Source: a virus
DNA: 30,094 bases
Direction: 5' to 3' (one strand)
IMG/VR virus record: IMGVR_UViG_3300009788_003000
Coordinates: 1-30,094 of that record
Each line of letters begins with the position of its first letter. Position 1 is the first letter of the stretch. Made by a program: the position numbers and the translations under genes. Under the pieces are notes generated by a model. That model saw only the letters and a program-made list of their open reading frames with translations. It searched no databases and was not told where the DNA came from. Shown here piece by piece: positions 22,041 to 29,554 of the stretch.

Positions 22041-22292
22041 TTATTTATACCGCTCTTGAGGCATATTGTTGGGACGACGCGGATTGTCTTTTAAAATTTC
22101 TATTTTTCTTCTAATATACCAAATAGCTTTTTCAAGATCTTGAGTCGTTTTAACCTGATCTTTTTTTCCTGCTCTAGCAACATATTTAACGCAGTTGCCC
22201 AGATGGAATCCAAGATTCCAATCCTCGATTGCTTCAATTACTTCGATCTTACCAGAATTATAATGATTTGGGTGTTTGACTTGATCGTTCAT
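22041..22292 (-). CDS. DUF3310 protein (phage nucleotide-kinase-annotated family)
   Basis: I chose the ATG at 22292 rather than an upstream in-frame ATG at 22343, because the family begins here and a TATAAT lies six bases before it. The 83-residue protein matches DUF3310: HPNHYNSGKIEVIEAIEDWN, GFHLGNCVKYVARAGKK and LEKAIWYIRRKIE. The family is widespread in tailed phages and often annotated as nucleotide kinase. Its real function is not well established. The gene is divergent, over 17 bases, from the 104-residue gene at 22310. Confidence 0.9.
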   Translation of the reverse strand: MNDQVKHPNHYNSGKIEVIEAIEDWNLGFHLGNCVKYVARAGKKDQVKTTQDLEKAIWYIRRKIEILKDNPRRPNNMPQERYK

Positions 22293-22297
22293 GTCGT

Positions 22298-22304
22298 TAT
22301 TATA
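22298..22304. promoter_or_regulatory. Overlapping divergent -10 elements, both six bases from their start codons
   Basis: Plus strand TATTAT (22298-22303) ends six bases before ATG 22310. Minus strand TATAAT (22299-22304), with an extended TGG before it, ends six bases before ATG 22292. The divergent region is only 17 bases, and any -35 elements must lie in the opposite gene. It matches the arrangement at 20954. Confidence 0.6.
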
Positions 22305-22309
22305 CCAAT

Positions 22310-22624
22310 ATGAAAAATGATCCAGCACTCGTTGAAAAAACAAAGATTTGGTTAGGTAAAGATGGCCTTGAATTCTTCAGGAAAGTAAAAGAGGAGCATG
22401 GAACATTAATTGCTGTATTGAATAAGCCAAGCAAGCCTAGAAATCTAAAAGAAACTTGTCTGATGTTAATGAATAAAGGGCCAGTTTATATTCCCCACTC
22501 CGTTCACTTCCGAGAAGGAATGCGGGTCCGGAACTTCATGCGTTCCACCGGTCTTTGTGAAGGGTGGGATGCTCATGATTACGATAATAATTGGGCTGGC
22601 CTAATAGAAGAGTGTATCAAATGA
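22310..22624 (+). CDS. Hypothetical phage protein (104 residues)
   Basis: This 104-residue, mixed-charge protein has a central LKETCLMLMNKGPVYIPHSVHF segment and an acidic, Trp-containing C-terminal part. No family is recognised. It starts six bases after TATTAT without an SD. Its stop overlaps the next start (ATGA at 22621), making a three-gene plus-strand group that runs into the 3' end of the ribonucleotide reductase gene. Confidence 0.65.
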   Translation: MKNDPALVEKTKIWLGKDGLEFFRKVKEEHGTLIAVLNKPSKPRNLKETCLMLMNKGPVYIPHSVHFREGMRVRNFMRSTGLCEGWDAHDYDNNWAGLIEECIK

Positions 22625-22758
22625 AATGTCCAATATGTAAAGAAAACGAAGCTGAGAAAAAGCATCCATGTCCTTACGAGGAAGACATTAACGACAACTC
22701 ATCAAACTACTGCAAGTGTTGTGATGAATGCCGAGATGATTGTATTCAGGATATCTGA
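22621..22758 (+). CDS. 45-residue Cys-rich zinc-finger-like protein
   Basis: This small reading frame begins on the ATGA overlap and ends on a TGATG overlap with the next gene. The sequence has MKCPICKEN, then HPCPYE, and CKCCDECRDDC near the end, nine Cys in 45 residues. Several CxxC pairs suggest one or two zinc sites. The coupling on both sides and the Cys pattern support it. Its partner is unknown. Confidence 0.6.
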   Translation: MKCPICKENEAEKKHPCPYEEDINDNSSNYCKCCDECRDDCIQDI

Positions 22759-23003
22759 TGGGCATTCACATCTCTCCATCAACTATGCCTGATGCTCTAA
22801 CACCAATTTGTAACGACTGTGGGGTCGCATTGTGCTGGGACGTTAGCGTTGTAGAATACATGAAACGACCCAACTTTTGGGATGGGTGGCGCTGTCGGGA
22901 TTGTTACCCAGTTTACAAAGCTACTTTATTGGACAAACGCCACCGGCGCACTCTACAGAATCAAGATCGCCTCCACCGATTTCAGCAATATTCACTGGTT
23001 TAA
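22758..23003 (+). CDS. Small zinc-ribbon-like protein (81 residues)
   Basis: I chose the ATG at 22758, which overlaps the previous stop (TGATG). A TTG start at 22740 is less likely. The protein has ICNDCGVALCW (about 18-28) and WRCRDC (about 48-53), a two-CxxC zinc ribbon, then a basic C-terminal tail. The last 83 bases overlap the 3' end of the ribonucleotide reductase gene on the other strand. A zinc ribbon of this kind often binds nucleic acid; the role here is unknown. Confidence 0.6.
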   Translation: MGIHISPSTMPDALTPICNDCGVALCWDVSVVEYMKRPNFWDGWRCRDCYPVYKATLLDKRHRRTLQNQDRLHRFQQYSLV

Positions 23004-25842
23004 TCTTTTTAATTGCTTTTTCATAATCGTCTTTAGAAATAGCTTCTTCTGGTGCTTGAATAAATCCATGATCCGAATGACAAAGAAAAGAAATAGTTTT
23101 TATATTCTTTAAATTATTAGTTAACCACTCTTTAATTTTGGAGATTTCTTCTTTTTTATAATAAACCGTTACTGAAACCGATTGATCACTCCAATGTTTT
23201 TGAGCAAGCATAACCGTATCCAATTGTTTCCAAGTATCAAATCCCTGATCAGCACATGGAGTATTTCCATTAAACTCTCTATAAAAAGACACGACCTGAG
23301 TTGAGTGATCTAATGTTCCATCAAATTTTTGAACAGGTTCTATATAGTGACCGGCTTCTTTTAATAATGGAAGACATGGATCATTAGCTGCAAATCTCAT
23401 GCGCCTAATTCCATATCTTGAAAAAGCTGGATGGATGCCTGGGGTACAATCGCCCCAAATACTCATTGTACCAGATGGTTTAACTACAGTTGTTCTAATC
23501 GATTCTGGAATACCTAATTGTTTCGAGTAATCTTTATTTTCCTTTTGTATCGCTTCATATGCACGATCAAGGGTTTTTGGATTAAATAAACTACTCTGTA
23601 AACAACCAGTAATACCAGTGCCGATCCTGCGATTACGTTTAACGACAGAATCATTCTTAGGATTATGGTAACTCTCTAATGTTACACGCTTTCCCCATCG
23701 ATGCATTAAGACCGCTGCTTCTATAAACTCTTCTTCGTCTTTGATGTTGGGTAAGAAGATCTCTTGTAAATTGCACGGCTCGCCATCTTCCAAAATAGCT
23801 TCAGCGCATGGATTAACCCCGACTCCTGTATCGGCTTTCTTTTCACCGATTCGACCATAGATTTGGGCATTTTCTCTATTAAAGATACCGAAGGGTTCAC
23901 CGATTTCATAGGTTTTCCAAAATGATGGATGCAAATCCTCAATGTCGTCGCATACGACTGAAAAGTTGGCCATTGCTCTATAGTTTGGAACATTGAGGTC
24001 CCATCTTTTTGCTCTAAGGTAAGACTTATCCCATGGGTCTCCAAGTATGATGAGAGCGGTTCGTCTAACATTACCTGCAACCACCATTGCTCCAATAATG
24101 CAGAGAAGGTCTGATGCGTCAATCGGACGGATAAACTTGCCAGATCTTCGTTCAAGGAGTTCACAGAGTTTTTTAACGCACTCAATAAGAGGTATTGGAC
24201 CTGAAGCAGTTCCTCCGAATCCGGAAATTGGTTGACCATACCCTCGAACACATACAGTTGAATAACTGAATGATCGACCTGAAACGAAATAGGAGTGTAA
24301 AACTTTTCTAATGAGATGACACCATCCTTCTCGTGAATCGGGAACAATGAAATCGGCATCATTTGTGTCTTTGTGTAAGATTCTAACATCTTTTTTCACT
24401 CTCGGTAATTTGGAAGTAAATCTATGCTCAACACTCATTCCTACGCCACCACCAAGCATAAGAAGATCCATAGCCATTACAAAGTTATTCCAATCATCTG
24501 ACGTAGTAAACCAACAATTTGAAGTAAGACAAAACCCTTCAATAACAAACTGTTCGTATTCAGGAACTGTTGCGCAAAGAACTCGATTAATCCCTGCTGA
24601 CCTTATTTTAGTAATCTTAAGCGTTTCTGGTTTTGTTCTTTTTGTTCTCTTCCAAACTTCAAGATCGCAAGACTTTAAGAAAAACTGTTCATTCAAATCA
24701 TTTTTATTAATTGAAAGCCGCCACAGTTCTCTTTCTTGAGCATAATTCGAAGATGTTGAATCAAGATAAACTTCACCAGTTCCAACCCCGAGTTCTTCAA
24801 ATATTTCCTTAACTGCAATGAGTTCATCTCTACGGCTAGAAGAAATACTCATCGTTCCTGTTTTGTGATGAATATGACCATCAGCAGCAAAATAACCCGC
24901 CAAGAAACCAAAAGTATATTTTTGATCTTTCCTATATGATCCCTGTGGCAACTCTCCCCAGGCTAAAGGACAGTGAGGAACTGCGGTATACTCCCCTCTA
25001 TCTATATTGTAAATATTACTTCCAGGAAAGATCTCGGTTATCAATTCACGATCTTCTAACTTAAACTGCCGGAGTTCACCGTTTGATCGTGTTCCATCAC
25101 CAAAAAATAATCCATGCTGGGCACCAGGAATTGACATCTTAAAGTATTTTGGGGGACGAGTCCTTGGTAGAAGATCTCCTTCTCGAAGTTCTTCCGTACA
25201 AACTCTTTCCCATTCTACTTTTGTGTTCTTTTTTCTAAACCAACGATGGTTCAAAGAAGAAATCACTGTATAGGAATGACCTTGTGTGTCTCTGTAGGTA
25301 AGTTCTAAACAAGGATGTTCTTCGGCATGGGAGATTGTGGCGGGTGCCCAGACAGCATTTGCTGCGGTGCTATTATCCCGACCATAAAGTTTTGTATTGG
25401 AAAGAACTGTGACTTCTTCGCCTTCAATGTCTTTAAGAGTAATCCAGCCATGTTCTTTTGTTAAGATCTTTGTATCTTCGTGGAGGGGATTATTTAATGC
25501 TGCACCACCCAAACGTTCTTGTGCAGGTGCTCCTGAGAACCACCAACCACGACCTGCTGGACCTGCTTTGCGATTGCCTAAGAAGTATGCAAGTCTTTCG
25601 ATTTCGTTTGGGAGAAGATGTTTTTGATCGACGAGACGGATATTTCCTTCAATGACCCGCTGAACTGCTTCACGGAAAGTCTCACAACTACCCTTGTCTG
25701 AACGGAGATAAGTGCGTCGAAAAACGATCTTAGCCATGTTGGACCATGTCGTTTCATTAAATTCAATTTTATTAATAGCTTCACTGATTGGTCCATTAAT
25801 AAGTTCAAAAGACGTTGACGTACCTTGCTCTGCTGCTTCCAT
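22921..25842 (-). CDS. nrdJ: Adenosylcobalamin-dependent (class II) ribonucleotide reductase precursor with intein
   Basis: This 973-residue precursor gives a 649-residue mature protein after removal of the intein (residues 119-442). The mature part resembles the monomeric RTPR type of Lactobacillus: FRRTYLRSD near 41, GRGWWFSGAP near 98, GGAALNN-C at 119, NPCAEAILEDGEPCNL with the radical Cys and catalytic Glu, VVKPSGTMSIWGD, and a C-terminal ECAGGVCPIK redox Cys pair. It reduces ribonucleotides to deoxyribonucleotides in the cytoplasm using B12 as radical source, so infection would depend on host cobalamin. GGAG stands seven bases before the ATG. The gene gives a phage its own dNTP supply. 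Confidence 0.92.
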   Translation of the reverse strand: MEAAEQGTSTSFELINGPISEAINKIEFNETTWSNMAKIVFRRTYLRSDKGSCETFREAVQRVIEGNIRLVDQKHLLPNEIERLAYFLGNRKAGPAGRGWWFSGAPAQERLGGAALNNPLHEDTKILTKEHGWITLKDIEGEEVTVLSNTKLYGRDNSTAANAVWAPATISHAEEHPCLELTYRDTQGHSYTVISSLNHRWFRKKNTKVEWERVCTEELREGDLLPRTRPPKYFKMSIPGAQHGLFFGDGTRSNGELRQFKLEDRELITEIFPGSNIYNIDRGEYTAVPHCPLAWGELPQGSYRKDQKYTFGFLAGYFAADGHIHHKTGTMSISSSRRDELIAVKEIFEELGVGTGEVYLDSTSSNYAQERELWRLSINKNDLNEQFFLKSCDLEVWKRTKRTKPETLKITKIRSAGINRVLCATVPEYEQFVIEGFCLTSNCWFTTSDDWNNFVMAMDLLMLGGGVGMSVEHRFTSKLPRVKKDVRILHKDTNDADFIVPDSREGWCHLIRKVLHSYFVSGRSFSYSTVCVRGYGQPISGFGGTASGPIPLIECVKKLCELLERRSGKFIRPIDASDLLCIIGAMVVAGNVRRTALIILGDPWDKSYLRAKRWDLNVPNYRAMANFSVVCDDIEDLHPSFWKTYEIGEPFGIFNRENAQIYGRIGEKKADTGVGVNPCAEAILEDGEPCNLQEIFLPNIKDEEEFIEAAVLMHRWGKRVTLESYHNPKNDSVVKRNRRIGTGITGCLQSSLFNPKTLDRAYEAIQKENKDYSKQLGIPESIRTTVVKPSGTMSIWGDCTPGIHPAFSRYGIRRMRFAANDPCLPLLKEAGHYIEPVQKFDGTLDHSTQVVSFYREFNGNTPCADQGFDTWKQLDTVMLAQKHWSDQSVSVTVYYKKEEISKIKEWLTNNLKNIKTISFLCHSDHGFIQAPEEAISKDDYEKAIKKIKPVNIAEIGGGDLDSVECAGGVCPIK
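24517..25488 (-). mobile_element. Class 3 intein with LAGLIDADG endonuclease in the ribonucleotide reductase
   Basis: This 324-residue insert lies between GGAALNN and CWFTTSDDW of the reductase. It starts PLHEDTKILT, so residue 1 is Pro, not Cys or Ser. Block B is ISSLNHRWF, with His at B:10 and Trp at B:12. Block F is RVLCATVPEYEQF, with Cys at F:4. The end is CLTSN before the +1 Cys, with Thr at G:5 and Ser in place of the usual penultimate His. W-C-T at those three places with a non-nucleophilic first residue defines class 3 inteins, which splice from the F:4 Cys. LAGLIDADG-like motifs GLFFGDGT and LAGYFAADG make it a probable homing intein. The +1 Cys equals the active-site Cys119 of RTPR. 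Confidence 0.85.
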
Positions 25843-25936
25843 TCATTTGCTCCAAGTTTTTGATGTTTAATATTCATAAAGAACAGATCTTCATCGTCCC
25901 GGAAGAAAGTTAGACACCTGAAATTCTTTTTGAGGT

Positions 25937-26176
25937 CTAAGGATTTTCGTTATTTACATAGACAAAAGACATGAGTGCTAAGCAAATATTAATGAAAGAT
26001 GGAAAGGAATCGATTGAACCAAAGTTGTCTTCACGATCTTTTCTTGTTTCTGTATATTCTTTTAATTTTTGAGGATTATCACATCCTGCGTTAATAGCTG
26101 ATCGGATATCAAAAATTGATACTCCCAACCATTCAGCCATTGCCTCGACATCCATATCTGTTTTAAAACATTTCAT
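25937..26176 (-). CDS. Hypothetical protein (79 residues), leaderless
   Basis: This small protein, MKCFKTDMDVEAMAEWLGVS..., has a helical N-terminal half that could be HTH-like (MAEWLGVSIFDIRSAINAGC), but it is too short to be sure. The C-terminal end is hydrophobic (FINICLALMSFVYV) and may be membrane-associated. The ATG at 26176 lies exactly six bases after a TATAAT; another ATG four bases upstream is out of frame. No SD is visible. Confidence 0.55.
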   Translation of the reverse strand: MKCFKTDMDVEAMAEWLGVSIFDIRSAINAGCDNPQKLKEYTETRKDREDNFGSIDSFPSFINICLALMSFVYVNNENP

Positions 26177-26182
26177 TCATTT

Positions 26183-26191
26183 ATTATACGG
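26183..26191 (-). promoter_or_regulatory. -10 element (CCGTATAAT) six bases before the 79-residue gene
   Basis: The minus strand reads CCGTATAAT and the start codon follows after six bases. It is the same core as at 734, 7088 and (one base different) 20955. Confidence 0.6.
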
Positions 26192-26193
26192 AT

Positions 26194-26418
26194 TTACATA
26201 GCAGCATTTTCTTTACAAGATCCACTTGGATTTTTTTGTTCTGGATGTTTATATTTGGACATCATTATTTCGTCATAAGCTTCCATGCAGCGAGAAACAG
26301 ACTTCTTCATGGCTTTGTAGTGACCATGAAGTTTTAAATCACCACATTCTCTTGCTCTTGAAGAGGCTTCACTTAATGCGCATCTATATTCTCTTAAAAA
26401 CTCAAGGTATTCATCCAT
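26194..26418 (-). CDS. Hypothetical helical protein (74 residues), leaderless
   Basis: This 74-residue protein is mostly helical (MDEYLEFLREYRCALSEASS) with three Cys, a YKAMKKSVSRCMEAYDEIM middle, and a polar end. No family is recognised. The ATG lies six bases after TATAAT at 26425-26430, and there is no SD. It is upstream of the 79-residue gene but each has its own -10. Confidence 0.55.
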   Translation of the reverse strand: MDEYLEFLREYRCALSEASSRARECGDLKLHGHYKAMKKSVSRCMEAYDEIMMSKYKHPEQKNPSGSCKENAAM

Positions 26419-26424
26419 AAATGG

Positions 26425-26433
26425 ATTATACCC
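26425..26433 (-). promoter_or_regulatory. -10 element (GGGTATAAT) six bases before the 74-residue gene
   Basis: The minus strand reads GGGTATAAT and ATG follows after six bases. It partly overlaps the end of the HAD-like gene (stop at 26426-26428). Confidence 0.6.
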
Positions 26434-26725
26434 TTAAGTTAACGCTCCCAAGAGGTGATTTATACCAAAGATCATCTTCAGGAAAATCGTCTATGGCTAT
26501 ATCTGGAGTAAAGGATTTTTTTGCAACAACATGTGCGTCAAGACCAAGCTTCTCAACCCAACGCTTTGCATAATCAATGCCGCCCCCAGACCACACATAC
26601 ATCTCACAACCAAACGATTCCAAAAGCTTAAAAAGTTGAATCACCTCATATCGTGGTGTGTCTTCGCTCATCACGCCTTGTTTTATTAATGTTCCGTCAA
26701 CATCAAAAGCTACTGTTGTCTTCAT
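26426..26725 (-). CDS. HAD-like hydrolase (99 residues)
   Basis: The start AFDVDGTL gives the HAD motif I (D8, D10). Motif II-like WSGGG follows at about 45-49, and the end has TPDIAIDDF as motif IV-like Asp residues (about 73-79). There is a Lys at about 69-70 in VAKKSF for motif III. The length of 99 residues is short, so it has only the minimal core without a cap. Such proteins hydrolyse phosphate esters; the substrate is unknown. Its ATG overlaps the stop of the 235-residue gene (ATGA), indicating coupling. Confidence 0.8.
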   Translation of the reverse strand: MKTTVAFDVDGTLIKQGVMSEDTPRYEVIQLFKLLESFGCEMYVWSGGGIDYAKRWVEKLGLDAHVVAKKSFTPDIAIDDFPEDDLWYKSPLGSVNLRV

Positions 26726-27429
26726 TTGCGCCCCCTTTTCTTTCCAGGTAAATTCTTAAAACTCCATTTATCAAAACCTCTTGCAGCGGCTTTGTATTTA
26801 TCATCAATCTTTACCATTTCATTTTCTTTATTGCCGAGCACCCCAGATAGATATTGATGTATTTCTTGAAAGGCTGTTACAGGATCTTTAACACGAGCAA
26901 ATCCCAAAGATCTTAAATTAGGGTTTAAAACTAAAGTATTAATGGTTTGGCCATCATGTACTGGTTTAATCATCCATACCGGGCAATGGTGGTCTCTGAA
27001 CAAATGATTCAATGAACTATGATCAACTTCAAAAAAAGCTTTTAATTCTTTATGGTTTGTAATGGAATAATTATGTTCGTTTCTGAACCAATATGATCTT
27101 TTTCCGCTAGTGTCAAAACCCTCACCCTGCATGTAGTCAATGACTTCTTGGGACGAATAAAAAATATTAATCTCTTCTTCGCCTATAGTATATCGTTTTC
27201 GTTTGTGAATATAAATACCTGTAATGATTTCTCCAGCAAATCCGACAACAAAAGAAAAATTGGGATATTCATAAAAATCATCTCTGGTATTACAAAATTT
27301 CCAATGTTCTTTTAAGCAATATTTTTTATAAGGGGCATTTTCGGTCTTCCGAACATACACACATTCCTTATCAATCCCATAGGCTGAGGCAGTGTCATAA
27401 TAATCTCGAAACTTGGATACAATTCTCAT
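26722..27429 (-). CDS. Conserved phage hypothetical protein (235 residues)
   Basis: MRIVSKFRDYYDTASAYGIDKECVYVRK matches a hypothetical protein that I recall as common in large phages. It has a central FEVDHSSLNHLFRDHHCPVW region and a basic C-terminal tail (KKRGRK). I cannot assign a function. Its start overlaps the DUF2493 stop as ATGA and its end overlaps the HAD start, so 27776, 27429 and 26725 form one coupled operon. Confidence 0.75.
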   Translation of the reverse strand: MRIVSKFRDYYDTASAYGIDKECVYVRKTENAPYKKYCLKEHWKFCNTRDDFYEYPNFSFVVGFAGEIITGIYIHKRKRYTIGEEEINIFYSSQEVIDYMQGEGFDTSGKRSYWFRNEHNYSITNHKELKAFFEVDHSSLNHLFRDHHCPVWMIKPVHDGQTINTLVLNPNLRSLGFARVKDPVTAFQEIHQYLSGVLGNKENEMVKIDDKYKAAARGFDKWSFKNLPGKKRGRK

Positions 27430-27776
27430 ATAATCAATAAAAAGATAGGAAGCTTTTGAGTTTTTGCTAATTGAATCATGTTAGCTGTTCCTTTAGATTG
27501 ACCTTCTTGAATAGCAATTAATTGTTCACCATATTGGGCCATCTTTGCATTTCTAATTGGACCAGCAGCTAAACCAAAGTCTTCCCACTCTTCTTTTGTT
27601 ACTGGAAATGGTTCTATGGGTATCCCATTTTCTCTAGCCCATTTTTCACCTAAAAGGTCTACCCCCCTAGCATGACCACTAACAACTTCTGTGATTTTAA
27701 ATCCCGACCATTTAATGGCATTTTTAACTGCTTCGTAATCGGTTATTGTTCTGCTGCCCGCTATTATTGTTTTCAT
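27426..27776 (-). CDS. DUF2493/SLOG-type nucleotide-binding protein
   Basis: This 116-residue protein has the YspA/DUF2493 motifs: AGSRTITD at the N terminus, SGHARGVDLLGEKWARENG at about 33-51, and AGPIRNAKMAQYG in the middle. These SLOG-superfamily proteins have a Rossmann-like fold that binds nucleotides or nucleotide-like ligands. In phages they are common, with unknown substrate. AAGGAAAAAAT precedes the ATG. The start overlaps the end of the upstream 100-residue gene by 53 bases. Confidence 0.85.
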   Translation of the reverse strand: MKTIIAGSRTITDYEAVKNAIKWSGFKITEVVSGHARGVDLLGEKWARENGIPIEPFPVTKEEWEDFGLAAGPIRNAKMAQYGEQLIAIQEGQSKGTANMIQLAKTQKLPIFLLII

Positions 27777-28026
27777 ATTTTTTCCTTGCCTTAGTAATTA
27801 ATTCTTGAAGCCTAGATGGAATCTTGCCTATTTTTGTTGCTGTAGGACATAATCCTAATTCATCATCCATTAATGTATTAACAAGAGGACCGTACATCAA
27901 ACGGTTTTTGAACAAAATTAAAGCAATTTCTGGATGATCTTTTTCAATTTCATGTTCAAGCTCAGCCATTTTGTCACAAATGTTGTGCATTATGTCATTT
28001 CCTATTTCCCAGTTAGTTGGTTTCAT
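27724..28026 (-). CDS. Hypothetical protein (100 residues)
   Basis: I chose the ATG at 28026 because AGGAGGG lies just upstream; the longer frame from 28080 would include the promoter region. The protein MKPTNWEIGNDIMHNICDK is helical with a polar, Asn-rich C-terminal end that overlaps the next gene. No family is recognised. It is first in the minus-strand operon with the DUF2493, conserved phage and HAD genes, under the GCGTATATT promoter core. Confidence 0.6.
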   Translation of the reverse strand: MKPTNWEIGNDIMHNICDKMAELEHEIEKDHPEIALILFKNRLMYGPLVNTLMDDELGLCPTATKIGKIPSRLQELITKARKKYENNNSGQQNNNRLRSS

Positions 28027-28039
28027 ATTCCCTCCTATT

Positions 28040-28048
28040 AATATACGC
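28040..28048 (-). promoter_or_regulatory. -10 element (GCGTATATT) of the DUF2493 operon
   Basis: The minus strand reads GCGTATATT, identical to the core before tRNA-His, followed by AATAGGAGGG and the ATG at 28026. The short leader includes the SD, so this one is not leaderless. Confidence 0.55.
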
Positions 28049-28102
28049 TTGACAAAGGATTTATTGATTGGCAAGTACAAATATCAATTAATTGAAACTC
28101 TG

Positions 28103-28164
28103 TATGCCGGTCTGGGAGGGTCCCCTTTGTTTCCCAAACTATGGTAGTCTTTCAGACCGGTATA
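28103..28164 (+). promoter_or_regulatory. Long stem-loop in the 5' leader of the 81-residue gene
   Basis: TATGCCGGTCTG pairs with CAGACCGGTATA over 12 bp with one G-U. The 38-base loop can pair GGGA with TCCC. Four bases after the stem begins GGGAGGGGGG, a strong SD for ATG 28182. It may regulate translation or stability. A TTGACA stands at 28049-28054, but no convincing -10 is seen. Confidence 0.5.
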
Positions 28165-28181
28165 GTAAGGGAGGGGGGATT

Positions 28182-28427
28182 ATGAATTGGTTTAAAAAAT
28201 TATCTCAATTTCAATTTGGTGGATCAGGAAATTCGCAAGTAATGCAAAGCAACAACACTGTAAATGGCGATTTGGTAGGTGGAAACCTTCAAATATCTGG
28301 CAAAAGTAAAAGTGTTCAAAAATCTGGGGGCATTACCGTTATTAATTGCAATGGACAAATTGTGATTCGTGGTAAAGGAATTGAAACAGTTAATGTAAAT
28401 GGTAAAATTGTATGGCCAATAAAATGA
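28182..28427 (+). CDS. Small beta-rich hypothetical protein (81 residues)
   Basis: I chose the ATG at 28182 because of the strong SD GGGAGGGGGG. The protein, MNWFKKLSQFQFGGSGNSQV..., is rich in Gly, Asn, Val and Ile with alternating polar and hydrophobic residues, as in beta repeats (VNGDLVGGNLQISGKS, IVIRGKGIETVNVNG). No family is recognised. Its end overlaps the DNA ligase start, suggesting coupled translation. Confidence 0.65.
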   Translation: MNWFKKLSQFQFGGSGNSQVMQSNNTVNGDLVGGNLQISGKSKSVQKSGGITVINCNGQIVIRGKGIETVNVNGKIVWPIK

Positions 28428-29554
28428 TTAATCCATTCCTGCCCAAGCTTTACAAGAAAACGTCAACTGGAGCAATTCAACTGTGGCGCATTTGGACAGT
28501 GAGCAATGAGATCCACTCGGAATCCGGGCAGGTTGACGGTAAGAAAATCAAAAGTGTTGATATCATCAAACAAGGGAAAAACATTGGCAAGGCCAACGAA
28601 ACCACCTCAGTGGAACAGGCTCGCAAAGAAGCCGAGGCTCGCTGGACTAAAAAGAAAAAGAAAGGGTACGTTGAAAGTCAGAACGATGCTGCTGCTGGGA
28701 AAACTAGTTCGTTAATCACTGGTGGTTATGTTCCCATGACTGCAAAAGTTTATCAAGATCACAAGAAACATATTGTATTTCCATGTGCTGTTCAGCCAAA
28801 GTTGGATGGGATTCGGTGTACGGTTGAGAACGGAAAATTATTTACTAGAACCAGAAAACCGATCCTCACACTTCCTCATATAGAAAAAGAAATTAATCTA
28901 ACTACACAGATGCGACTTGATGGAGAACTTTATAACCACGATTATAAAGATAATTTTGAAGAAATCGTGCATTTAGTTAAACGAGACGACGTTCATCATG
29001 ATCACAAAAAGGTTCAATATCACATCTATGACATGGAGGAAAAAGGAACTTTCGAGGCACGAAACGATTTAATCTTAAATAAACTGTCTCGAAAATGGAT
29101 TCATGAAGCAGCATCAATAATAAAACCTGTCGAAACCCGCATAGCCAAAGATGAAGCCGAACTCAAACAAATCTATGATGACTTCGTTGAGCAGGGCTAT
29201 GAAGGAGCGATGGTTCGTAACCTTAATTCACCTTATGAAAATAAACGTTCTAAGCATCTTCAAAAATATAAAGAGTTCGTTGATGCAGAATTTAAGGTTG
29301 TGGATATTGAAGAAGGCCGAGGAAAGCTGGCTGGTAGTGTGGGTGCTTTTATTTGTGAGATCAAAGACGAACAGGGTGTCAGAAGATTTAAAACCAAACC
29401 TAAGGGAAAACTGTCTTTTCTAAAGACACTTTTCGAAAATGAAAAGTTATGGAATAATCGAATGATGACTGTTCAGTTTCAAGGATACACTAAAAAGAAC
29501 CATGTTCCACGATTCCCAGTGGGTATTAGATTTAGAGACGATAAGGATTTTTAA
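28412..29554 (+). CDS. ATP-dependent DNA ligase with N-terminal WGR-like domain
   Basis: The N-terminal 90 residues (LYKKTSTGAIQLWRIWTV, then EARWTKKKKKGY) resemble the WGR-like domain found before ligase in some phages. The catalytic domain has motif I QPKLDGIR (Lys130 as AMP acceptor), III DGELYNHDY, IIIa YDM, IV YEGAMVR and V LQKYKEF, then an OB-fold domain ending GYTKKNHVPRFP. The enzyme seals DNA nicks in replication or repair. The start is ambiguous: ATG 28412 overlaps the previous gene by 16 bases, and ATG 28424 overlaps its stop as ATGA. I keep the longer form. Confidence 0.9.
   Translation: MANKMINPFLPKLYKKTSTGAIQLWRIWTVSNEIHSESGQVDGKKIKSVDIIKQGKNIGKANETTSVEQARKEAEARWTKKKKKGYVESQNDAAAGKTSSLITGGYVPMTAKVYQDHKKHIVFPCAVQPKLDGIRCTVENGKLFTRTRKPILTLPHIEKEINLTTQMRLDGELYNHDYKDNFEEIVHLVKRDDVHHDHKKVQYHIYDMEEKGTFEARNDLILNKLSRKWIHEAASIIKPVETRIAKDEAELKQIYDDFVEQGYEGAMVRNLNSPYENKRSKHLQKYKEFVDAEFKVVDIEEGRGKLAGSVGAFICEIKDEQGVRRFKTKPKGKLSFLKTLFENEKLWNNRMMTVQFQGYTKKNHVPRFPVGIRFRDDKDF

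Noticed and set aside
23721-24389. A 222-residue minus-strand frame inside the ribonucleotide reductase gene
   Set aside because: It is in another frame of a well-conserved enzyme gene, has no SD and no domain. It is a long shadow frame.
25578-25877. A 99-residue frame at the start of the ribonucleotide reductase gene, with an ATG further upstream
   Set aside because: The reductase N terminus (RRTYLRSD) is in the other frame, and the SD GGAG is spaced for ATG 25842.
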